Positions 17,411-24,861 of a DNA stretch of 64,000 bases are shown here, one piece after another. The stretch is from Chryseobacterium sp. ZHDP1 (GTDB taxonomy: Bacteria > Bacteroidota > Bacteroidia > Flavobacteriales > Weeksellaceae), in the NCBI RefSeq assembly GCF_018603435.1, contig NZ_CP075682.1:4030001-4094000 (forward strand), read 5' to 3'. Made by a program: the position numbers and the translations under genes. The notes under the pieces were generated by a model. It saw nothing but the letters and a program-made list of their open reading frames with translations, had not been told where the DNA came from and did not search any database. Numbering within the stretch: the stretch's first letter is position 1; each line of letters opens with the position of its first letter.

Positions 17411-19000
17411 ATGGCAGCAGGAAAACAGACACCTCGTCAGAAGATGATCAACCTGATGTATTTGGTGTTCATCGCTATGATGGCCCTAAATATTGATGCG
17501 GAAATCATCAGGTCATATTATGACTCTACTAAAGCTCTTAATGAAACAAGAACTTTAACTGAAAGAAAGAACGAAAAGATTTTTGAAAAAACTCTTGAGG
17601 CGAAAGCTCAGCAGGTTCCGGATACTTATGCGCAACCATGGGCTCAGTATCAGGTTCTTAGAGATAAGATCAATGTTTTGGTAAAATCTGCTCAGGAAAT
17701 TAAAGATGTTCTTAAGAAGAAATCAGAGTTTCATGATAAAGATGCATTAGGAAAAGATGTTGACGTAAGTGAAAACTTTGCAGCACTTAACAATAATGAA
17801 GCTACAACTGAATATTTCTTTAAGGAAGGAGATGAAAATACACCATCAAAAGGTGCGTTGGAATTAAAAGCGAAAATAGATGATGTAAGAAATTACATTA
17901 ATGCTACTTTTGGAAATAACCCGCAATTGAAAGACTTAGTTGAAAGAGCTAATAAATCTTTAATTGCTGAATATCCAAAAGGAAAATCTCCGAATGACAA
18001 AACTTGGTTCCAAAACAAGTTTTATCACCAGCCATTAATCGCTGCAATTTCTAACTTGGAAATTATTCAGAATGATGCAAGAAACGTTCAGTCTGATGCG
18101 CTGGCTTTAATGCTGCAGGAAAAAGTGGATGCAAGTATCAAATTTACAAGTTATGAAGCTATTGTTTCTGCTCCTGTAGATGTAGTTGCAGGAAAGCCGG
18201 CTGAAGCTGTTGTAATGTTAGGAAACTATTCAAACAGTAATAAGATCAGTATTTCCGGAGTAAGCAGACAGGAAAACGGAAAAGGATATGCAAATCTTAA
18301 TACAAGCGGAATCGGACAGAAAACGTTCAGTGGAAATATTACATTAACGGATGCGACAGGAAAAGCTCAAAACTACCCTTTCACTCATACTTATAATGTA
18401 ATTGCTGGACCAGAGGAAGTTAAGCTTCAAAAAGGTTTATTATTATCACCAGATAAGATGAATGTAGTGTATAGAGGTTTAGAGAATCCACTTTCTGGAT
18501 CAATTTTGGGAGCTGATAATTCTAAATTGTCCCTATCTGCTCCAGGTGCAGTTGTTAAAAGTGCAGGTCCTGGTAAATGGAATGTAATTCCTTCTACTGG
18601 AAATACTCTTAAACTTACTTTGTCTGGTACAGATCCATCGGGTAAAACTGTTTCTCAGGTATTTGAATATAGAATTAAGAATGTTCCTGCTCCTCAAGGA
18701 CAAATGAGAGGTCAGACAGTATTGAATGTTCCTGCTACTTCTATACCAAATCAGACTGTACAGGCAGCTATTCCTGATTTTGATTTCCCAGTTTCATTCA
18801 CTGTTAATCAATTTATGGTAAAAGTTCCGGGTAGAGCTGCATTATTAATCAAAGGAAGCAGTCTTGATGAAGCTGCAGGATTAGTTAAGAATCTAAGAGC
18901 TGGAGATGTAGTATATGTCTTCGACATTAAAGCTACTGCTACAGGTTTAGGAAATCAAACGTTGAAAAATATCTCACCAGTTGTAATCAACGTTCAGTAA
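17411..19000 (+). CDS. gldM: T9SS motor protein GldM
   Basis: 529 residues. A single N-terminal transmembrane helix (about 13-30, LMYLVFIAMMALNID) preceded by PRQK; Arg9 is the conserved basic residue thought to interact with the GldL glutamate. The large periplasmic part is built of four beta-rich domains that span the periplasm to reach the GldK/GldN ring. Located between gldL and gldN with short gaps (53 and 23 bases), consistent with one operon. Confidence 0.96.
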   Translation: MAAGKQTPRQKMINLMYLVFIAMMALNIDAEIIRSYYDSTKALNETRTLTERKNEKIFEKTLEAKAQQVPDTYAQPWAQYQVLRDKINVLVKSAQEIKDVLKKKSEFHDKDALGKDVDVSENFAALNNNEATTEYFFKEGDENTPSKGALELKAKIDDVRNYINATFGNNPQLKDLVERANKSLIAEYPKGKSPNDKTWFQNKFYHQPLIAAISNLEIIQNDARNVQSDALALMLQEKVDASIKFTSYEAIVSAPVDVVAGKPAEAVVMLGNYSNSNKISISGVSRQENGKGYANLNTSGIGQKTFSGNITLTDATGKAQNYPFTHTYNVIAGPEEVKLQKGLLLSPDKMNVVYRGLENPLSGSILGADNSKLSLSAPGAVVKSAGPGKWNVIPSTGNTLKLTLSGTDPSGKTVSQVFEYRIKNVPAPQGQMRGQTVLNVPATSIPNQTVQAAIPDFDFPVSFTVNQFMVKVPGRAALLIKGSSLDEAAGLVKNLRAGDVVYVFDIKATATGLGNQTLKNISPVVINVQ

Positions 19001-19023
19001 TTTTAATAAGATAAAAAAATATT

Positions 19024-19962
19024 ATGAAAAAATATATTAGCAGTCTTTTAGTATTGGTTTCTGGGTTTGCATTCTCCCAAACCATCCTGAACGCTTCTTC
19101 TCCAGAGGAGTTTAGACAAATGAGAGCTGAAAACAAACAAAAAATTGGTGATAGTATTGTTGACAAAAAAGTAAAACCTTTGGAATATGGATTTGTTGAT
19201 GATAAAGACATTCTTAAAAGTATGTTTGTTTGGGAAATCATTGATATGAATGATAAAATTAATCAGCCATTCTATTATGATAATCCAGATGGTCTTACAT
19301 CTAGCCAAACGAGATCTTTATATCAATTATTGTTAGATGCTGCTACAAGTGGTAAAATTGCTGAAGTCTATGATGATGAGAACTTCGTAACTAAATTGAG
19401 TCCTGAGGGTATCCAAAAAAGATTAGAAAGTGTAAGAATTGCTGATGCAGCGATTGATATCTTAAACTCAGGGAGACAGTTAACAGAGCAAGAGAAAAAA
19501 GAATATACCGACGTTTTTAAAACGACAACTGATAAAGTTAAAGTTTTAAAAGTAATGGGTATGTGGTTTATCGATAAAAGAGATGGGCAGTTGAAATATA
19601 GACCACTTGGTCTTGCTGCTATGGGACCAGACCCTGCTGTACAAGGTAGAACAGGACCAGATGGACAGCCTTTAGCTGGAGCAGATGAGCTTATTGATCT
19701 TTTCTGGATTTATTATCCTAGCGCGAGAGATATTTTAGCTAACAATTATGTTTATAACAGAAAAAATTCATCAGCAGATTTATCTTTTGATGATTTAATC
19801 AACGCAAGAAGATTCTCTTCTGTTATTTATAAATCATCAGCGGGATTAGGTGATGGAGTTATTAAAGACTATATTCCTAGAGATGCTGAAGATCAGATTG
19901 AAGAAAGCGACAGAATTAAGGCGCAGATCCTTCAAATGGAAAATGATATGTGGAATTACTAA
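19024..19962 (+). CDS. gldN: T9SS ring protein GldN
   Basis: 312 residues. Sec signal peptide (residues 1-19, ending FAFSQ). The body contains the GldN/PorN signature WEIIDMNDKINQPFYY near 78 and VMGMWFIDKRDGQLKYRPLGLA near 185. Pairs with lipoprotein GldK in the periplasmic ring. Last gene of gldKLMN; a perfect terminator follows at 19984. Confidence 0.96.
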   Translation: MKKYISSLLVLVSGFAFSQTILNASSPEEFRQMRAENKQKIGDSIVDKKVKPLEYGFVDDKDILKSMFVWEIIDMNDKINQPFYYDNPDGLTSSQTRSLYQLLLDAATSGKIAEVYDDENFVTKLSPEGIQKRLESVRIADAAIDILNSGRQLTEQEKKEYTDVFKTTTDKVKVLKVMGMWFIDKRDGQLKYRPLGLAAMGPDPAVQGRTGPDGQPLAGADELIDLFWIYYPSARDILANNYVYNRKNSSADLSFDDLINARRFSSVIYKSSAGLGDGVIKDYIPRDAEDQIEESDRIKAQILQMENDMWNY

Positions 19963-19983
19963 GATTTCACTTGATAATTATAG

Positions 19984-20014
19984 AAAACCTGAGTATTTTT
20001 ACTCAGGTTTTTTT
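19984..20014 (+). terminator. Terminator of the gldKLMN operon
   Basis: AAAACCTGAGT, loop ATTTTT, ACTCAGGTTTT and a T-run. The next start codon is only 4 bases after the T-run, so the FAD gene must depend on leakage or an upstream promoter not seen here. Confidence 0.85.
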
Positions 20015-20017
20015 ATT

Positions 20018-21055
20018 ATGAAGAATGTAGATTATATTATCGTGGGAGACGGATATGCAGGGCTTTTTTTTGCACATCAGCTAATCAGAAACAATAAGAC
20101 TTTCGTCTTGTTTTCGGAAGGACAGAAGAGTGCTTCGCAAGTTTCTGCAGGAATTATAAATCCTGTTGTGCTTAAAAAATTTACGACTTTTTGGAAAGCA
20201 CAGGAACAAATCGATTTTCTTAAAAGTACTTTAAAAGAAATTGAAAATTATACCGAAGAAAATTATCTGATCGATGCTCCGATTCATCGGATCTTTCATG
20301 ACGAAAATGAACAGTCACTTTGGCTAAAGAAGTCGGGAAATGATGACCTTTTATATTTTTTAGATAAAAATTTCGATCATTTAAAGGTGGTAAAAAACGA
20401 TTTTCTTTCAGGAAAGGTGAATCAGTCTGCGAGACTCAATGTTAACGGTTTTTTTACAGGTTTATTTAGGTTTTTAGAAAAAAATGAAAAATTAATTGCT
20501 GATAAATTTATTTATTCAGATGTGGATATAGAAAGATCCACTTATCATGATTTTACTTTTAAGAATATTTTATTTTGCGAAGGAATGGGAGTAAAGCATA
20601 ATCCCTTTTTTTCCGAAATTCCTGTAAATCCCAATAAAGGCCACCATATTAAAGTAGAGCTTTCAGAAAAAATTCCCGAAAATATTACTATCAAGAAAAA
20701 ACATTTTCTTTTTCCTTTAAATGAGCAGTTGTATTTTTATGGTGGAACGTACGACAGAGAACAGTTGCACCATGAAATTGATGATTCTGCAGTTGAGCAG
20801 CTTAAAAAAGGTCTGACGGAATTTTATCCTCATCCTTTTGAAATTAGAGAGGTAAATTTCGGATTCAGGCCGACTGTAAAGGACAGAAGACCAATTATCG
20901 GAAGACACTCGGATTATCATAATTTATACGTATTCAATGGTTTGGGAGCACGAGGTATTTTAAATGGCTGTTACTTTTCCAAAAGTCTATTTGATTTTAT
21001 TGAAAAAGATATTCCTCTGGATAAAGAGATTTCTCTGGAGCGATTTGAAAACTAA
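20018..21055 (+). CDS. FAD-dependent oxidoreductase (DAO family)
   Basis: 345 residues. Begins MKNVDYIIVGDGYAGLFFA, a dinucleotide-binding motif GxGxxG (GDGYAG, residues 10-15) of the DAO/glycine-oxidase family; NFGFRPTVKDRRPIIGRH and VFNGLGARGILNG near the end are the usual FAD-contacting C-terminal motifs. Likely a small amino acid or amine oxidase; the substrate cannot be read from sequence. The frame is open further upstream (to 19850), but that stretch overlaps gldN and the terminator, so the ATG at 20018 is used. Confidence 0.85.
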   Translation: MKNVDYIIVGDGYAGLFFAHQLIRNNKTFVLFSEGQKSASQVSAGIINPVVLKKFTTFWKAQEQIDFLKSTLKEIENYTEENYLIDAPIHRIFHDENEQSLWLKKSGNDDLLYFLDKNFDHLKVVKNDFLSGKVNQSARLNVNGFFTGLFRFLEKNEKLIADKFIYSDVDIERSTYHDFTFKNILFCEGMGVKHNPFFSEIPVNPNKGHHIKVELSEKIPENITIKKKHFLFPLNEQLYFYGGTYDREQLHHEIDDSAVEQLKKGLTEFYPHPFEIREVNFGFRPTVKDRRPIIGRHSDYHNLYVFNGLGARGILNGCYFSKSLFDFIEKDIPLDKEISLERFEN

Positions 21056-21222
21056 TATTAAAAGAAATACATACAAATTCAACTTCCAAGTTACTCTGAT
21101 TATTACTCAATAGAAGTAACGATTATTCTTAATAAATTCATTCAGCAGAATTCTATATATGGAAAAATAGAAAAGACTGTAAAATTGCCATAATTTTTGC
21201 TTTATCAAAATAAATATCATCT

Positions 21223-21480
21223 ATGAATGAAAATCTTTTAGGAATAATTGCCGGTCTTCTTACTTCAGGTTCGATGATTCCTCAGTTAATTAAGGTAATA
21301 AAAGAAAAAAATGCAGATGATCTCTCATGGGGAATGCTTGGAGTGCTTATTGTAGGAGTTTCGCTTTGGACGTGGTATGGAGTTTTGAAGGATGAACTTC
21401 CCATCATTCTCACCAATGCCTTTTCTGTGGCTGTAAATATTACATTGCTTATCTGCTGTCTTATTTATAAAAAAAAGTAA
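21223..21480 (+). CDS. SemiSWEET-type PQ-loop sugar transporter
   Basis: 85 residues, three transmembrane helices. The Pro20-Gln21 pair in the first helix (SGSMIPQLIKVIKEKNADDLS) is the PQ-loop signature of SemiSWEETs, which dimerise to form a small sugar uniporter. Length is exactly that of the family. The 167 bases upstream are AT-rich without a good promoter match. A weak hairpin follows the stop. Confidence 0.88.
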   Translation: MNENLLGIIAGLLTSGSMIPQLIKVIKEKNADDLSWGMLGVLIVGVSLWTWYGVLKDELPIILTNAFSVAVNITLLICCLIYKKK

Positions 21481-21541
21481 TCTCAAAGAAAAAAATACTC
21501 CTGTTATACAGAAGTGTTTTCATATTGGGATTATTTACAAT

Positions 21542-21985
21542 TTATTTTAAGATAAATTTTGCTAATGGAGCCATTCTGGCTTTGTTGAGCGTTAAAGTAT
21601 TTCCGTTTACAGAATAATTATCTGCTGCCAGAAGAGCTTGTACAAAAGCACGTTCGGTTTCAAGATCATCACATGCAATCATGGTAGACATTCCCTGATT
21701 GAATTTGATACGCATGATTTCAGGCTTTATTTCAAAAGTTCCGCCCACTCCGTTGCATCCTCCATGTCCTTCATACCTCATATTGGAAGTATTCAGCATA
21801 AAATGAGGTACTGCTTTGGGATTTTTAAGCTGAATAGGTTTACCGTAAATCTCTGTTAACTCCCATGTCTTTCCGGTAATATCTGAGCTTTTTTCGGGTG
21901 AAACATCTGAAGATGGTTTATTCATACAGGAAGCAAGAATAGCAAACATGATTACCGAACAAATGTAAGCGATTATTTTTTTCAT
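21542..21985 (-). CDS. META-domain lipoprotein
   Basis: 147 residues. Lipobox at Cys20 (AILASCMNK). A META (HslJ-like) domain follows: GKTWELTEIYGKPI near 38, then GHGGCNGVGGTFEI near 74, STMIACDDLETERAFVQAL near 101 and LTLNKARMAPLAKF near the end; the two family cysteines are present. META proteins are linked to stress and antibiotic tolerance in enteric bacteria; the role here is unknown. 18 bases after the neighbouring lipoprotein gene on the same strand, so probably co-transcribed. Confidence 0.85.
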   Translation of the reverse strand: MKKIIAYICSVIMFAILASCMNKPSSDVSPEKSSDITGKTWELTEIYGKPIQLKNPKAVPHFMLNTSNMRYEGHGGCNGVGGTFEIKPEIMRIKFNQGMSTMIACDDLETERAFVQALLAADNYSVNGNTLTLNKARMAPLAKFILK

Positions 21986-22003
21986 AATTTTAAGATTTTG
22001 TGA

Positions 22004-22411
22004 TTAGTAAGAAGCCATTTTAGTATTGGAAGAAGATGATTTATTTTTCTTGCAATGGAAAAGTACCATGTTATAATCTTTGTTCAGAAAAGTTACTTCA
22101 CCACGAACGTTTGAATACTGATAATCTGCATCACCTGCTGTAAACTCTGGCAGTTCATCACTTTTTTTAAGATTATAAGATTTTCCGTTTAAATGTACCG
22201 TTACAGTATGCTGGGTTTCATTAAAGGTTACCTCAAGCTGTTCTCCGGATTCATCAGTATAAACCTCTTTGGTTATTTTGTCTGGCTCCTGCTTCGTGGC
22301 TGTAGCATTTTCAGGCTGCTCTGCAACTTCTTCTTTGATCTGATTTTTACATGCTGTTACAAGAAAGAGCGGTAAGGCTGTAAAAGTAATAGTCCGCAAT
22401 AATTTTTTCAT
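22004..22411 (-). CDS. Small lipoprotein, possibly MliC-like
   Basis: 135 residues. Lipobox at Cys21 (LFLVTACKNQ), an acidic/Pro-rich linker, then a beta-strand domain: EVYTDESGEQLEVTFNE, TVTVHLNGKSYNLKK and a final VLFHCKKN. The strand order resembles membrane-bound C-type lysozyme inhibitors (MliC), but the usual first cysteine of that fold is missing, so the assignment is tentative. It leads a two-gene unit with the META lipoprotein. Confidence 0.6.
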   Translation of the reverse strand: MKKLLRTITFTALPLFLVTACKNQIKEEVAEQPENATATKQEPDKITKEVYTDESGEQLEVTFNETQHTVTVHLNGKSYNLKKSDELPEFTAGDADYQYSNVRGEVTFLNKDYNMVLFHCKKNKSSSSNTKMASY

Positions 22412-22610
22412 AATATAAGTGATTTTTAAGTGAGTTACTAAAAATTGAATGATAGTAATGTCTAAAATTACAATTTTTTATGCTAATAATATGTTAATTT
22501 TGTATAAATTCACTTAAATTATATGTCTTTTTATCATTATAAAAATATTTTATGTTAAATAAAATACGGTAAAATTCTGTGAAAAACTGTAAACAGAATA
22601 GTGGCATAAA

Positions 22611-22639
22611 CAAAAAGAGACATTCCGGGAACGTCTCTT
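22611..22639 (-). terminator. Orphan terminator-like hairpin on the minus strand
   Basis: Read on the minus strand: AAGAGAC, inner TTCC/GGAA helix, GTCTCTT followed by TTTG. No minus-strand gene lies in the 570 bases that would feed it. Confidence 0.55.
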
Positions 22640-23167
22640 CTCAATGATGTGTTTTTAGAATCTTATGGAGTTTTTATATAATCGATTTATAACATTTCCT
22701 ACACTTGCAGATTAAAATCTTTGTTGATTCAATTCCAACTTGGTCAGGAAAAATCAAAAATAAAACAGAGAAATTTATAGTGGGAATTTTGTTTTCATGT
22801 TTATTATATTAATCTGAGTTGTTAATAATAATGGTAGAAAGTTTTCATGTTTTGTTTATAGTAAAAATAATAAATAATATTTTATTATTGCATATGATTT
22901 AATAAAATTTGTTAAAATTTTTATTTTTAATTAAAAGAATGGGGGTTTTGTGAAAAATTAACTTTGTATTTACCTTTTCACTGCTTTTACATGGCTGCTC
23001 TTTGCTTTTTATGTTCGGGGAATAAATATGTTCTCTGTTTTAAGTATTTGAAAATCATTTAATTTATCAACCTAAAAACAGGCTCATTTCTTTTAATTTA
23101 AGCTGTTTCAGCGAATTTAAAGGAGTGTTAAATATTGTTAATATAAACAATTTCTCACTCCAATGTC

Positions 23168-23199
23168 TTGAAACATAACAGAACTAAAGTCTACATTTG
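23168..23199 (+). promoter_or_regulatory. Promoter of the small membrane protein before the RND operon
   Basis: TTG at 23168-23170, 21 bases, TACATTTG at 23192-23199. Initiation would fall near 23205, just before the ATG at 23212; a TTG at 23197 lies within the -7 box and so cannot be the start codon. Confidence 0.6.
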
Positions 23200-23211
23200 T
23201 GCCTTGAAATT

Positions 23212-23604
23212 ATGAGAAACTATATCGTTTATTTTTTGACAACTCTTTTTCTGCTGTTTGTAGTAGAAAGCAAGATCAATGTCAAAACTCTGCGAAACGA
23301 TTATACAAGTCATACCTCTCAGAATTTACCCAAAAAAGCAAACCGTTTAAATCAGACCTACGAAAAGCTTTCTATTCAGCAGAATCCGGATGATATAGGC
23401 AATGCATATTCACTGGAGCTTACAGAAGATGATTTTCAGTTGTCCGATACCTTTCAGACAATGGTTGTTTTCGCCAGCATCTTCACGCTGATCTATATTT
23501 TTGGTTTAAAAAGTTTTAAAAAATTAAAATCAGCTGTTCATGGCTGTCTATCAGAATACTCTTCTGTTAAAAAATTCATTCTGATTCGTTCTATCAGAAT
23601 TTAA
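23212..23604 (+). CDS. Small two-helix membrane protein upstream of the efflux operon
   Basis: 130 residues, family not recognised. A hydrophobic N-terminus (about residues 4-18) is either an uncleaved anchor or a signal sequence; a second helix lies around 82-98 (MVVFASIFTLIYIFGL), followed by a basic tail. Between them is a polar loop with no motif. Same strand as, and 147 bases ahead of, the RND adaptor gene. It may be an accessory protein, or simply share the region. The leader would be very short given the promoter position. Confidence 0.6.
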   Translation: MRNYIVYFLTTLFLLFVVESKINVKTLRNDYTSHTSQNLPKKANRLNQTYEKLSIQQNPDDIGNAYSLELTEDDFQLSDTFQTMVVFASIFTLIYIFGLKSFKKLKSAVHGCLSEYSSVKKFILIRSIRI

Positions 23605-23643
23605 AATCCCCTTTTCCCACTTATTTCCTGTCGGTTTGCTATC

Positions 23644-23660
23644 CGTCGGGAAATCCGACG
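23644..23660. other. GC-rich hairpin between the small membrane gene and the RND adaptor
   Basis: CGTCGG, loop GAAAT, CCGACG. No T-run follows on either strand, so it is not a standard terminator; it could be a regulatory stem or a processing site. Confidence 0.4.
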
Positions 23661-23751
23661 TTATAATTTCCGGCAATAAATTATACCGTTAATTTTTCCA
23701 ATTGCCATTTTCATATTTAAAACATTAACGATTTACATAAACTCTAGAATT

Positions 23752-24837
23752 ATGATTAAAAGAGTTGTCGCAGGCATTGCGCTAAGCAGTATTTTATTGT
23801 TCACAGGTTGTAACAAGAAAAAAGAAGAAAAAGAAGAAGCCGCAGTTTATCCGGTAACCTCACCCATTGTGATGGACACCGTGATCGACAAAGAATACGT
23901 GGCGCAGATCAGATCTGTAAAGAACATTGAAGTTCGTGCACAGGAAAAAGGTTTCCTTGAGAAAATCTTTGTGGATGAAGGACAGTTTGTTCATCAGGGA
24001 CAGACCTTATTCAGAATTATGCCGAAATTATATCAGGCAGAACTACTGAAAGCTCAGGCAGAAGTTGCTCAGGCTACGATTGAGCTGAAAAATGCAAGTA
24101 CATTAGCCAGCAACAATATCGTTTCCAAAAACGAAAGAGCGATGGCTAAAGCAAAGCTGGATGCAGCCAATGCAGAAGCTAAATTGGCACAGATACACTT
24201 GTCATTTACAGACATTAAAGCTCCTTTTTCGGGAATTATCGACAGAATTCCTTTGAAACTGGGAAGTCTGGTAGATGAAGGAGATTTATTAACCTCTCTT
24301 TCCGATAACAATGATATTTATACCTATTTCAACGTTTCGGAGCCGGAATATCTTAACTATCAGAGAAATGTAGCTTCAAGAGGAAGTAATATGGTGGATC
24401 TGGTAATGGCAAACGGAGATATTTTTACACAGAAAGGACAGGTTCAGACCATTGAAGGAGAATTTGACAGTGAAACAGGAAACATCGCCTTCAGAGCAAA
24501 ATTCCCGAATCCGGATAAACTTCTGAGAAACGGAGAAACCGGAAAGGTAAGAATGACTTTACCATTGAAAAATGCTTTGATCATTCCTCAGAAAGCCACT
24601 TACGAAATTCAGGATCAGAAATATGTATTCGTAGTGGATAAGAACGGAGTGGCAAAGTCCAAAAATATTAAAATCGCTTATGAACTGCCTGATGTGTATG
24701 TAGTAGCTTCAGGACTTTCAACAGGAGATAAAATCTTATTGGAAGGTGTTCAGAAAGTAAAAGACGATCAAAAAGTTCAGACAAAAGTTCAGGATCCGAA
24801 AAAAGTTCTTCAGTCATTAAAATTAAAAGCAGAGTAA
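23752..24837 (+). CDS. RND efflux periplasmic adaptor (AcrA/MexA family)
   Basis: 361 residues. Lipoprotein: lipobox at Cys20 (LLFTGCNKK). Then the membrane-fusion-protein layout: biotinyl-lipoyl half motif VRAQEKGFLEKIFVDEGQFVHQGQTLF near 62, an alpha-helical hairpin (about 85-140, Ala/Glu/Lys rich), second lipoyl half IKAPFSGIIDRIPLKLGSLVDEGD near 155, beta barrel, and a membrane-proximal end. Joins the inner-membrane pump to the outer-membrane channel encoded just downstream. Confidence 0.93.
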   Translation: MIKRVVAGIALSSILLFTGCNKKKEEKEEAAVYPVTSPIVMDTVIDKEYVAQIRSVKNIEVRAQEKGFLEKIFVDEGQFVHQGQTLFRIMPKLYQAELLKAQAEVAQATIELKNASTLASNNIVSKNERAMAKAKLDAANAEAKLAQIHLSFTDIKAPFSGIIDRIPLKLGSLVDEGDLLTSLSDNNDIYTYFNVSEPEYLNYQRNVASRGSNMVDLVMANGDIFTQKGQVQTIEGEFDSETGNIAFRAKFPNPDKLLRNGETGKVRMTLPLKNALIIPQKATYEIQDQKYVFVVDKNGVAKSKNIKIAYELPDVYVVASGLSTGDKILLEGVQKVKDDQKVQTKVQDPKKVLQSLKLKAE

Positions 24838-24861
24838 TACGCTCTAATGAAGTAAGTAATT

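Larger units (their letters stand above)
22412..23211. other. 800-base AT-rich intergenic region
   Basis: No convincing coding region on either strand. It holds a minus-strand terminator-like hairpin (22611-22639), -7 boxes on the plus strand at 22495 and 22959 without good -33 partners, a minus-strand -7 box at 22755-22762, and the promoter of the small membrane protein at its right end. It may contain an unannotated RNA. Confidence 0.5.

Noticed and set aside
19850..20017. Longer N-terminus for the FAD oxidoreductase
   Set aside because: Overlaps gldN and its terminator in another frame; the FAD-binding motif begins right after the ATG at 20018.
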